This document shows positions 49,201-57,815 of a stretch of DNA of 64,000 bases, piece by piece. The translations under genes and the position numbers were made by a program. The notes under the pieces are model-generated. The model was given only the letters and a program-made list of their open reading frames with translations, searched no databases and was not told where the DNA came from. The stretch comes from Nemopilema nomurai (lineage: Eukaryota; Cnidaria; Scyphozoa; Rhizostomeae; Rhizostomatidae). The stretch's first letter is position 1, and the number at the start of each line of letters is the position of its first letter. The stretch covers positions 377,860 to 441,859 of the forward strand of contig ML133375.1 of the NCBI GenBank assembly GCA_003864495.1. Reading direction: 5' to 3'.

Positions 49201-52121
49201 GGACAGGGTGTTAGTAGCGATTTCAGATGGAAATTCAACCGGCATGCTGCTAATTGTTTATAATTTTGTCGTCTAACCAAGATAAAGGATATACAATCCA
49301 TTTTGCATGAATCTCATCTATCCAGAAATAAGGGTTGATGCACAATATAGACCAATCTGAAAGGAAGAGAAACTTTGCTTATCTTTTTTGGTTTAATTCT
49401 AAAGGTATTTGGAAGATAGTCTTCAGGCTACTCAGCCAATTTATTACGCGAAATCCACGACTCGATGGCAACTTGGGGGTCCATTGACCTCCCCTCCACG
49501 CCAACCCTAATATTATTCAGACAACCACAAATGAATCGGTGGATAATTACATTGCCATTTCTGCTCGGCATTGAAGTAGATATGTATTACGTTCCGTTTA
49601 TCAATTCAAAAGGACATTTTCTTCCACCCACCTTTAGATGTATTTCCGCTGATTACTTAGAGCGCACATAGTAGAGAAAGGTATTTGCCCTTGGTAACAT
49701 ATGCTAGGATCTTCGCCCGTTGCAGAGAACACGTGCATGCACTCAGTATGCCAACAGTTATATGTGAACACGTGTGGTCGCAATAACGATAGCTAATAAC
49801 ATCATAATTAGCAATATTTAATCAGGGTCACTTACATCACGTCTTAATAACAGTGTATACCAATGGGCAAGCAATCTTGCTTTTTATCTGTTTACCAACG
49901 TTTTTCGCCTCCAAATACTAAATCTCCTCATTCTTACTTAGAGACTCCAAGAGCATTCTATATCAAATGTACATAGTTACAGTTGATATACTGCACAACT
50001 TTATGTTGGACAAAGATGACCTCAAACGGGTGAGTTTCCAAAAGCAAATATTTTAACTCGGCAAGCTTTTGGCTGATAGGTTTGCAGAGTTTACATCTCT
50101 TGAAATCAAACAGATTCGTGCACAGGGTCGAATTTGACATGAGCACCAGTTCCAGAATCACTAGCATATCTTATCTGTTTGCCAGTGATAACCTTCTAAT
50201 CAAGGGCCGAGGTAGTTAGAGAGCATTGCCTCTCTTTCTATCAACTATTGAAACACAGTGTACGAGAAGCTATCAATGAAAGTATCATATTGTCGTATCT
50301 TAATAGTGCGCAATATTGAAGCCAACAATCTTGTGGTATAAAGACAGGAACGATTCTTAATTGGTAGTTTGAGTCTAATGTCTAATCAACAGACAGTGGA
50401 ATGCATCAAGGGTGAAACTCAAAGCACAAACTTAGTGAAGCCCTGTCTTGCCCAGCACAGTTGTATGCAATTCATTACTGAATATGCCTAACAGTTGACT
50501 AACTCTTTTTGCCTTAAACACGCTTGAAAAGGTTATTGAAGTAAATAAGGCCACCATAGATATTTTGTAAAGTAACGGACTTTATTTCCATGACTCTTTC
50601 CTGGACACCTTAAGTTCAGTTTTATCTAATTCACATCAAAATTTTTCAAGAATGATCTTGGACAAACTTGCTACAAAGTTGGCGTTTTCTTACTAATGAT
50701 GATTGACACATTTTAGGTGCATTCAGAAAACAAGTCTTTGATATTCTATGTCAATTTCCCAAACAAGACCATATTTTACATTACTCATGTAAGTGTTTAC
50801 GATTGCTTTTTACATCGTCATCAATGGTAACTAATAGTTATTAGCAGTGACAGAGAACTTGGAATAAGATTTTTTAGTTCTTAAAAAGGGTGCTGTAAAA
50901 CTTAGAGTTAATGTCTCCTGGAGCTAAACGAAGGGGGTAATCTCCATAAGAAATTCGCGGGTCAAGCAAGGGGCTGTGGTGGACCCACAATCTGAAAGGG
51001 AAGGGCCCCATGGGAAGATCAGCACTATTTACTTCAGTTAAATTTTGGTAGATTGGCAAGGGGCTTAAGAAAATACACTTGATTGTTCAAGTACTGATAC
51101 TAGGCATGTTTGATCTTTTCCTTTCGTCTCTGTAGGGGTAAGCAAGAGCTCAGATTCTGTTACGAAATTACTCAAGCCTTGCATGAGTTTTAAAAACGAT
51201 TGTAAAACATACTTATGATATCATAACAATATAACGTTAAGTAGGGAAGTTTGTGGATGCATTTGGGACAGAACAGTTGACTGCTTCAAACCATAGTTGC
51301 GGTGTTCAAACGGAGCAGCTGTATGCTTCCACTTTTTCTAAAGAACCACTCATTAGAGGGGATAAAAATTTAGATATGCATATCGATTAAGAGCGTCTTT
51401 GTCACTTTTTGTAATCAAAAGCTTGCTGTGCAGAGAGACTTCATGATTACATGCCCCACGCGATCTGAAACCCTACATGGGTTGATTTTCTTTATGCTTT
51501 AAACTCGCCGCTTTATCCGTAGTTCACTGCTAGGAGGGCATGCTTCAGTATCCGATTAAAGCAAACTGGTCCATTGAACTTGTCAAAAAGCAGAGCAATA
51601 TTCAGCTACTTAAGCACAGCGAATCGTGGTACGTTCATGTTTGTACTATGTTCTCTGGCATCGACACAGCCTGCATCACGTGACATTACAAGGCTTATAC
51701 GATGCTCAGTTACGTTGCACGACTTCTATTGGCTTCTGTGAGCCCGAAAACCCAGCATATTTGATTATCTACTCGTGTTAAAGGAACGGCCAAGGAAAAG
51801 CATGATCTATATTGCATTGCTTTTTTTCTTTAGTGCATTGCCTTTCATCACGAAATGTTGCTTGAGTGCATTGCTTGACAGCACATTTCCTTCTAATTCT
51901 GCTTGATTAATCATGATTATGATCATAACTGAATATGAAACTTGTATCAACTTTTGTTTTCTTGCATTACTCTAGCTTCTTGCATTTCTTGCATTTAACC
52001 TGAATTCCATTTTCTTACGCAGATAATAGGAGATTTTCAGCCTACTGGATATCACAGAAGGATTGCATGTCTAGCAAAAAATGAAAAAATATTTTGTATA
52101 GCTTGCTTTGTAGCCTTGTAA
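25132..52121 (+). CDS. Alpha-2-macroglobulin/CD109/TEP-like protein without thioester domain, 23 exons
   Basis: A chain of 23 exons with matching phases, 2,226 nt, about 741 residues. Signal peptide (1 to about 20), MG1-like domain opening with PDPYYIFTAPEIVHPGRVAR, then EYAVFVIRM and ILVGASKAFYQLGE, matching the family's MG1-MG2 junction (usual pattern FIQTDKPVYxPG, diverged here). A short middle follows, then MG5-like VGEIVKVDIIYDNPADGLNV and FFYEVVCQGEIYIN, MG6-like LLRARRFLVYKIIEE and KVRLSRKSFETNEEFSVVVA, a bait-region-like stretch with NSGLSIISD, an STSW block, a GTYIIQPVIIS to SFEIRV strand pair and an MG7-like end. Family members are protease traps, complement factors or co-receptors of about 1,400-1,500 residues with a GCGEQ thioester site; no such motif or thioester domain is visible downstream. 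MG2-MG4 account for far fewer residues than normal. Missed exons, a degraded gene or a genuine half-length form are all possible. Confidence 0.7.
27935..27951. repeat. Run of 17 C
   Basis: A 17-base C homopolymer in macroglobulin-like intron 1; a likely site of length error in assembly. Confidence 0.95.
28989..29167 (+). CDS. Macroglobulin-like exon 2, MG1
   Basis: PDPYYIFTAPEIVHPGRVAR is the family's N-terminal strand (typical YxxxAPxxLRxG). 179 nt, phase 2 to 1, donor gtatgt. Confidence 0.85.
30084..30109 (+). CDS. Macroglobulin-like exon 3, 26-nt microexon
   Basis: Encodes KPFLLQFM after a long T-rich tract and tag acceptor; donor gtaagt. Exactly bridges exons 2 and 4 (phase 1 to 0). Confidence 0.65.
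30176..30248. repeat. 29-bp G-rich imperfect tandem repeat
   Basis: caggggatgt recurs at 30181 and 30210 and, diverged, at 30239: a 29-base period in intron 3 of the macroglobulin-like gene. Confidence 0.7.
30477..30528. repeat. AAT-type microsatellite
   Basis: Interrupted aat/gat trinucleotide run in intron 3 of the macroglobulin-like gene. Confidence 0.85.
30765..30918 (+). CDS. Macroglobulin-like exon 4, MG1 end and MG2 start
   Basis: VPNGVENEYAVFVIRM then REIRKVVRIRKQEPIILVGA and YQLGEN, matching the family's linker into MG2. Donor gtaagt, phase 0 to 1. Confidence 0.85.
32862..32882 (+). CDS. Macroglobulin-like exon 5, 21-nt microexon
   Basis: Encodes DPKSNID (family pattern DPKGN) after a T-tract acceptor; donor gtaaga. 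Phase 1 to 1. About 40 residues of MG2 expected before it were not found in 30919-32861. Confidence 0.5.
32898..33432. repeat. 107-bp tandem repeat, 5 copies
   Basis: Copies begin at 32898, 33005, 33112, 33219 and 33326, every interval exactly 107 bases, with a partial sixth at 33433. Copies differ at few sites. The array begins 15 bases after the exon 5 donor. Confidence 0.95.
33927..34037 (+). CDS. Macroglobulin-like exon 6, MG2 end
   Basis: LAHLSLSTTNAARTGKHLVK then EIEKYERFIEVNI, like the family's end of MG2 and start of MG3 (FEVxxYVLPxFEV). Phase 1 to 1, donor gtattc. Confidence 0.65.
34456..34520 (+). CDS. Macroglobulin-like exon 7
   Basis: FSRESSNSINGQPLKHLAEP: low-complexity, polar, no domain match alone. 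Kept because acceptor (gttttcag), phase 1 entry and phase 0 exit fit its neighbours. Confidence 0.45.
35022..35060. repeat. AAT-type microsatellite
   Basis: Short aataat run in intron 7 of the macroglobulin-like gene. Confidence 0.8.
35651..35743 (+). CDS. Macroglobulin-like exon 8, start of MG5-like domain
   Basis: Encodes LPQGQLQKLEDRFSSSSGMK then IEIMTKKDPFK, running into VGEIVKVDI of exon 9. The acceptor choice (aag at 35648-35650) is uncertain. Confidence 0.6.
36766..36837 (+). CDS. Macroglobulin-like exon 9, MG5
   Basis: VGEIVKVDIIYDNPADGLNV then FFYE; close to the family pattern of G-x-x-x-x-V followed by PAxGxxxxYEV. Acceptor ttattaccag, donor gtaaga. Confidence 0.8.
37348..37453 (+). 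CDS. Macroglobulin-like exon 10, MG5
   Basis: VVCQGEIYINERVIDLYSSW: matches the family's xxRGxIxxxG strand. 35 codons plus one base. Confidence 0.75.
37750..37835 (+). CDS. Macroglobulin-like exon 11, MG5
   Basis: QQTMLIGNTKLILTPKSMII then KECVLISK. Phase 1 to 0; donor gtagag. Confidence 0.65.
37980..38071 (+). CDS. Macroglobulin-like exon 12, MG5/MG6
   Basis: VQQEMTCVKGDKTDFRFISK then LKWTSLLRAR. The donor gtacat at 38072 is chosen over gtaggt at 38068 because it alone joins exon 13 in the frame LLRARRFLVYKI. Confidence 0.7.
38949..39036 (+). CDS. Macroglobulin-like exon 13, MG6
   Basis: FLVYKIIEEKNIVAAKKDIK then LQILKPKSK, matching the family's RLLVYYxxxDGEIVADSxxLxV strand pair. Confidence 0.8.
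39414..39560 (+). CDS. Macroglobulin-like exon 14, MG6
   Basis: VKVRLSRKSFETNEEFSVVV then ADAAESTILFITNLKLIGRE, matching the family strands that normally end in an AVDxSV motif, here changed to FITNLKL. 49 codons, phase 0 to 0. Confidence 0.8.
40036..40134 (+). CDS. Macroglobulin-like exon 15, before the bait region
   Basis: IRNHLGVKESRESDVMQTHC then DGVDHVTAAMIFQ. Phase 0 to 0. The large minisatellite starts 25 bases after its donor. Confidence 0.6.
40160..42611. repeat. 2.45-kb 21-bp minisatellite, about 117 copies
   Basis: Units are variants of gattgactacgagcttcttt plus t: main variants gacaacgagctttattt, gactatgagc and gactacaagcttcctttaa. The 21-base period keeps a + frame (LIDYELL heptads) and a - frame (KEARSQS heptads) open over hundreds of codons. 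Long blocks recur exactly: about 40297-40460 is repeated at about 42009-42170, including a rare gactattagc variant, so the array grew by block duplication. It lies wholly in intron 15; reading through from exon 15 meets a stop at once. Confidence 0.97.
42612..45613. other. Rest of macroglobulin-like intron 15
   Basis: No further exon recognised. Holds a decayed inverted-repeat element at 43496-44106 and a 40-base stretch at about 43402-43437 shared with thrombospondin intron 15. Confidence 0.5.
43496..44106 (+). mobile_element. Decayed inverted-repeat transposon with MADF/SANT-like remnant
   Basis: Ends are imperfect inverted repeats: ccggattgctatcgaagcgg on the left (43496) and, reverse-complemented, ccagattgctattggagcgc on the right (to 44106). 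The interior reads TDSEIELLLECV from 43733 just after a TAG where a tryptophan would sit, then, in another frame, IDGIDQEEVKSKYKNLGRLF. This pattern resembles MADF/Myb-SANT-like DNA-binding proteins of PIF/Harbinger-type elements. Stops and a frame change show it is dead. The superfamily assignment is inference. Confidence 0.5.
45614..45665 (+). CDS. Macroglobulin-like exon 16, bait-region entry
   Basis: NSGLSIISDRDPDKPCL, like the family's aGLxxxTD block. Acceptor ttttctttcag, phase 0 to 1. Confidence 0.7.
47293..47395 (+). CDS. Macroglobulin-like exon 17, bait region and STSW block
   Basis: A basic/acidic stretch (YKRSRFREDEKL) as expected of a variable bait region, then ENSTSWIMEKVD in the place of the family's ETW(L/I)W block. 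Phase 1 to 2, donor gtatgt. Confidence 0.65.
47797..47926 (+). CDS. Macroglobulin-like exon 18
   Basis: VKLMTPSRAGTYIIQPVIIS then CVEVVDSFEIRVKDK, matching the family's xPDSITxWxxxAVSxS...CVAxPxEIxV region ahead of MG7. Phase 2 to 0. Confidence 0.8.
48774..48925 (+). CDS. Macroglobulin-like exon 19, MG7
   Basis: VRFLPGRTLPMQPVMVSIEP then KLFIFKYCQPLKMKICLT, comparable to the MG7 strands that read LPYSVVRGE...NY...LKVxV in relatives. Phase 0 to 2. Confidence 0.65.
49405..49478 (+). CDS. Macroglobulin-like exon 20, MG7
   Basis: YLEDSLQATQPIYYAKSTTR then WQLG. The frame stops soon after, so an exon end at 49478 (donor gtccat, weak) is inferred. Confidence 0.5.
49944..50029 (+). CDS. Macroglobulin-like exon 21, MG7
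   Basis: SKSILYQMYIVTVDILHNFM then LDKDDLKR. The acceptor at 49943 (tacttagag) is used rather than the stronger tag at 49941 because it keeps phase. Donor gtgagt. Confidence 0.5.
50717..50788 (+). CDS. Macroglobulin-like exon 22, MG7
   Basis: VHSENKSLIFYVNFPNKTIF then YITH. Acceptor cattttag, donor gtaagt, phase 0 to 0. NKS and NKT are sequons. Confidence 0.7.
52023..52121 (+). CDS. Macroglobulin-like exon 23, putative C-terminus
   Basis: IIGDFQPTGYHRRIACLAKN fits the last MG7 strands (GxHxIxxxA) and follows a decent acceptor (ttcttacgcag). Read on, it gives EKIFCIACFVAL and TAA at 52119-52121. Possible donors inside (gtatag at 52096, gtagcc at 52110) leave open splicing to further exons, for example 56524 in phase 0. 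Confidence 0.5.
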   Translation: MIGDFQPTGYHRRIACLAKNEKIFCIACFVAL

Positions 52122-55100
52122 ACAAAATCCAAACCGCCTAAATGCTTACATACTCGCTCAAAAATTATACCAATTGAATAAGCCTTCTTTAATATTTGGC
52201 AGAGTCACATTTCCTAGAGTTGAATAATTTTCAATTTTGCTTGATATTAATGAGATGCTCCTTTTCCATTTTCATACCTTTGTACACGTTATTGATTTTT
52301 CTTATCTTGTTGTGCAAGATAAAAAAATTTAGTAATGATACGTTATCACAAGCAAGGTTAATCAAGATGAAAATAGTCTTCCATTGCAGAACGCAATTCC
52401 AAATCTAGAAATGTATAACTTTTGATGCCCCAGCTACCAGGTTGAGCTGTTTGGCTATTTTCATCTCGGTTTGTTTCGTTAAAATTTCCTTTTTTAGAAA
52501 GTTTTCTTGAATGTTCTATAAGAAATAATTTTGCTCAAAATTTTCTTGACTTAGAAGCGCATAATGGCATAAACTTTGATATTTAATGTGTTGAGGCCAA
52601 CAATGATGATACGTTAAATGGGTCAAAGCCTTACCTAAAGATTCTTAAGCATCTGATTATCTAAGCCTATTTATTTTACATTTGCCAGCCCAGCGCATTA
52701 GTGCAAACTGTTATCTAAAATTATTGAATCAGTTTTACTTCTAACAGTGATTTCTTTTATTAAGAGAATCAGCTCCTTTTCCAAATTATATATAATTGCC
52801 GTAGCATGTGGAGCTAAACGAGTTTCAAATTTTAAGCTACAAAGAATTCGTTGCTTGGTAATGCAGTTTTATGACAAGCACCTCGCTTATATTGACTGAT
52901 ATCACTTGCTTAACGCTGTCTCAGAATTAATGATGGGTTGGATTTCTTAATCAAGCGTATATCGTGTCCAATATTTGAAAAGAAGAAGTGAAGCAAAGAC
53001 AGCGGTGTATGTTTCTCACCCAATAGAGATGACAGAAAATGAATTTAATGACTGGCTCAGGTTAAACAGCATTTAAAGCAGTAGCCCATCGCGTATAGGA
53101 GAGTTATCTGCATCAAAATATAGTCAACCAAAGCAAGTGATCAGCCATAGAAGTAACGTGAACAAGATTTAATGAAAAAAAGATGAAAAGATAAATTCCG
53201 AGGTTAAGAAAAGGAGAGTCGAACATATCTGAGTGTTAAATAAATCCAAAGCTTAAATCTGCATTCACAAATAGATTGCTAGAAAATCAATTAAATGTTA
53301 TCTTTTGAAGATAAGGAATTCTGAGTGAAACTTCTATTCAATCTAGTGTCTCTCAGTTTCAGCAGCATATTTTCTTTGTTTCATATCAAGAGGTTCATAT
53401 TGAAGACTGCAAACTTTTTTGGTCAAAAAGCTTTGACGACAGAATGTACAGGCAAAATATAATGTTGCCTATCAGCTGTAGTGCAGTGTGTCTGGTTTTT
53501 TAAACCCGCGGAGGGTGAAGTGACGTCATGTAATTATTGAAATAGCACATTCTAACAGCTTATATGATGCAAGCAGGCTTTGATTTTTGCACAGTTGCTT
53601 TTACCTCTTCTTAATTAGTTAAATGGACACAAAACTCTTGATGAAAGCACCACTAATTGCCCAACACACCCTGTCAATGAATGATTCCTTGATAGTCATG
53701 TTTTAATGGGATTTTTGCTGCAATCCGACGTTAAGGTTTTAAAAGGATTCGAATGAATAATATGACACAATATTTTTTGGTGCAAGTGGATCACAACCTA
53801 AAGGATTTTTGGTCAATGTTGAGAAAAGCGAAACCAGAAGTTAACCAAGCGACAAGTTTCTAGAGAAATTAACAATATTTAAGGTTAGTGCAAACATTAG
53901 TTTGTTTCATTTTGCATGTCAAAATTGTCATAACCCAAACTTTTTAATCCCATGGCAAACTCTTTTGGGAAAACATTTCACAATCTTCTTTCTCCCTCAA
54001 ACCATGTGGTGTTGTGGTACATATCTAGCTGAATCAAATCTAGCTAAATCAAATAATGCAATACTATGTGGCAATACATTATGGTAAATAGCTATAAACC
54101 AAGAATTCTTTCTCGCATTCGTTCAGTTGCCATCGAATTCTGATAATGCAAGAGATTATACTTCAATAGAAAACAACATGGCTAGATATCTACGCTCACT
54201 TCAATCTTAACTATGGATTAATTTTAAGTAAAAGCGTGCCATTCTTTTATATCATAGTTTAACAGTATCTAGGCAGCAAGGGCCGTTTTACAAGCATGTT
54301 TGTCTTGGTTTCCATTTCCTCACTAAAAATAAATTACTCTGCAAAATTGCTTTTCAACAATCTAATATTACACATGCGTAGCCAACAATTTCACGTGGGC
54401 CATTATACTTTTTGATTCCAAAGTCAACTCAGTTCGACTGAATGTGTAAAATGCTATCCTCTGCAAAGTTTTATATTTATTTGCTGCCGTTTTCAAAACT
54501 TGCCCATCCCACCAGCGTGTGGTGCGGAGCCCTTTTTGAATGACCTCTCTTTCATGTTTCTTCGGCGGGATCTTTTGAATGGAAACCTTCACTGAAGTGA
54601 CCGTCTTTTGCCGAAGGTAAAAATTAGCCTATTTGCGGTGCAGTTCTCTTTTGAAGTACTGGAAGATCAAAAATTTGATTTACACGGTGACATGGAGCAA
54701 GGACAGCTCCTATAGAACTGTGTATACTTTGCAATGTCTTGAGCATTTCAAGTTTCGTACCCAAAATGGCAAAATAGTGATTTGGTACTAACTGATTTTT
54801 CAAATAAAGAATTTGCAAGACAAGCGTCATTGTGAGCCAATGCACGCTTTCAAACTTGTCATGTAAAGACATGCTTGGAAGTAAAACTCGATAGTAACTC
54901 TTAGAGATTAAATGCTTGAATGCAAAATGCAATTTTTGAGTTCTCTTGCATTTTCAATGGAGGTCTGTGCACGAGCCACCTTCTTTACTGAAAAGGACCC
55001 CTTTTTGAGAATACGAGACTTCTCTTTTTATTTTTCATTTTCATAATGGACATCTCAAATCATGTGAAAGGTAAGGTTAGACAGACCCCTGTCACACATA

Positions 55101-56523
55101 AACACATTGATTTCAAACCAGATGCACTTCCAATATTCACTTGACTATACCGTTGATTCTTTCTGACCACAAACACCAAAGACTTCTTGAGTTCTTTATG
55201 GCCGGTTGAAATTTTTTGGCCAGTCTACCAGTGCTTGCTTTTCTTTTGCTTCTTTATGATTCCATACGATACTTTTTACAAAACGTTTTGCTTTCTTTGA
55301 AGTCAAATTTTATATGTCAATGTCTGCAACTTTTTATTATAGTTGGGTGCAATCAAGTATTCAATTTGAGCAATTTTTCTATGGTGACATGAACATGTTC
55401 AGTCACTTGAAACCTAGGAGTTTAATTTAAGTTTTTATTTAGGTTGCAAAGTTTCACATAATTATCAATCTATCATACCTAGAGTTCTACACAACTACCA
55501 TACAATTAATTAAAATACCATAATTATAGAAATATGTTTTGGTACATCTCGGATGAAGAAAAATTAAGACAACCTTTCACTATACAAAATAAACGCTTGG
55601 AATAAATATATCTCATACTTTAATCTAGAAAATCACAGTGTGGGTGTTTTTGTCTTGCAAGTTGCACAGGTTGCCCCTTTATGGATTCTGAGATTTGGCT
55701 GATTGTCTTTATTGAAATGACAAAAGTTCTTGGATTAATTTTCAGCTATATCCCTGAAAATTATGCAGACATCTTATCTTACTCTGAAGTATATATTTAT
55801 CCATATCTGCATGGTCAAGGAAAGGGGCCTTCTGGTTCTTGAATCAAGCTTTCTATTGTTTTGCAAGATAACAATGTGTTGGAAAGTCTGCATGCTTGTT
55901 CTGTCTTTCTAATGGTTGAATGATTTTTGCTATTGTTATGTTTTTCTATTGTAAGCTTCTAAAGAAACATGAAACTGATACTGTTACTCTTCCTGTCAGT
56001 GTCTCTTATTAGAACTTGAATGTGATATTTGTAAAAATTTGGAAAGAATTATTTTGCCATCATCATCAGCCTCCATTCTAAATTTGCCAATTTTTTTCGT
56101 TCAAGTTTACATGACTATGACAGTAACTATTTAATTGCATTAGAGTTCTTCATCATTTACTAGAATCCAGAACTTGATCTTATGTTTAAAGTGTTCATAA
56201 TGCCAATTGTGATTTTATACACATTCTACAACACTACACGAAACATAATTTGTTGTATGGTTGGCTAAACCTGATTTCGCTGCTAAATAAAAAGCTTTCA
56301 ATTTGTTGCTGTAAGTTTTCAATTTCATAAAAACAAATTTTTCCCATAATATATTTCATATTTAAGTGAAGTTGAAATGTGGCCCTTAGAAGCATACATT
56401 TTCTTGATATTTGGACTTCTTGTTTGACAATGTATAGGGGAGGTTGCATGTTCAGATCAAGACTTTTGAGGATGATGTCACTGACACATAGAAGCAATAT
56501 TGTGGATCATCTTTTCGTTGCAG
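52122..56523. other. No gene seen
   Basis: AT-rich. I searched it for a thioester site (GCGEQ) and for alpha-helical thioester-domain exons and found none. A 65-residue hydrophobic open stretch at 52206-52408 cannot be joined in frame to exon 23. Confidence 0.45.
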
Positions 56524-56620
56524 ATGGTTGCAAAACATGCAAGAACTAAGCAGAAAGCCAAAGTTGTATTTTGTCAGTTTTTTGAAAGTCCTTACAGGCT
56601 GCCAAGTCAGGATTTTCTAG
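56524..56620 (+). CDS. Unassigned exon a of a basic protein
   Basis: Opens with ATG straight after a cag acceptor: MVAKHARTKQKAKVVFCQFF then ESPYRLPSQDFL; donor gtaaca, phase 1 exit. It is either a later exon of the macroglobulin-like gene or part of a separate small gene. No family recognised. Confidence 0.35.
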
Positions 56621-56844
56621 GTAACATCATGTTTGTTAGCATTTTTCATATTGATTTGAGAAGACTAGTGCACCTGATTCTTTTAGCAAAATTAATCATT
56701 ATCATATACATTGCATAAATAATACTGTTTTCTGTAGTTTTTCAATGAGCTGTCAAAAAAAGATTGCTATCACTGTGCGTGTTGAAAGGGCTGTTTTGAA
56801 AACAACATGTTGCTACTGTTTTCTTAATTACATTTTTGTGGCAG

Positions 56845-56907
56845 ATGTCAAACTTCACACCCACTTGCCTTCGCATACGAAATTCACTAGAATACTCAAA
56901 TCAATTG
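56845..56907 (+). CDS. Unassigned exon b
   Basis: Encodes VKLHTHLPSHTKFTRILKSI between gtggcag and gtttga; phase 1 to 1, compatible with exons a and c. Confidence 0.32.
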
Positions 56908-57702
56908 GTTTGATTTATTTTGTAAACAGATCAGTTTTGATGTTTGCCCTGTGCTAAAAAAGATACTTTCATCGAAGATAACAAGCCCTATTGTGTAAGA
57001 TTCAGACATGGCTTTCTTTTTTGTTTTAAAGAGAAATGTCATTAAGTATAAGGAGGATGGCCCTTCCTTAATTCTAAGGACGTTTCCGTGCCAGATATGT
57101 TATACGTCGACAACTTTCTACGGCTTCTAAAGTTTTTGACTGCGTAAAGACTGCTTTTTTATGAAAGAGGACGAAATTTTGAAACACTCTTCAGTAACAG
57201 ATGGTGTGAAGATTTGGGAACTAAAAGCGCACTTTGAACGCTAGGTACACAATAATATTTATTCTAAAACGCAGAAATCTCAGTTGAATAAAGCTACTTA
57301 GAGATATTGCGTTATGAACGCATATTCCTCGAAGCTATCCTTTTGGAAAATATTTTTTTACGCGAATCCTGCTACTCCTCTCTCTTATTTTATCAACGTG
57401 TCGAAAATATTCTCTGATTTGCCACTAGACCTGCACATTGCAATTGCCGCAATTTCCTATCATCTTCTTCTTCTTTGAATGGAGAAGAAGGATGTAAACT
57501 GTTCTCATTGTGACACTATCGTTGCTACGCATTTTGCCTTAACCATCCAAATATTTAATACATCAATAACGGAACTCAGAAAAACATTGTCAGACTGTTG
57601 CTGCCTTTAAGAGTATATTCAATGTAATGCAAACATAGGCATAATCTTATTGTCAGTAAAACGTTTTTAAATGGTATCATTTTAATCTTGCATCATTGTC
57701 AG

Positions 57703-57815
57703 GACATCGGACTGTGAGACGTATGCGCTTTCTGTCTTTACCTTCAACACCAAGTCCTGTTGCCAGATTAAGAGCCAGTCTCTGTCGTGTTATTAGAAGA
57801 ACAAGTCCTACTTAA
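57703..57815 (+). CDS. Unassigned exon c, arginine-rich C-terminus
   Basis: HRTVRRMRFLSLPSTPSPVA then an arginine-rich end and TAA at 57813-57815. The three exons together give about 92 residues with very high Arg/Lys content. Acceptor attgtcag. Function unknown. Confidence 0.35.

Noticed and set aside
52196..52408. Hydrophobic open frame resembling a C-terminal membrane anchor
   Set aside because: T-rich DNA gives hydrophobic codons; joining it in frame to exon 23 creates a stop codon.
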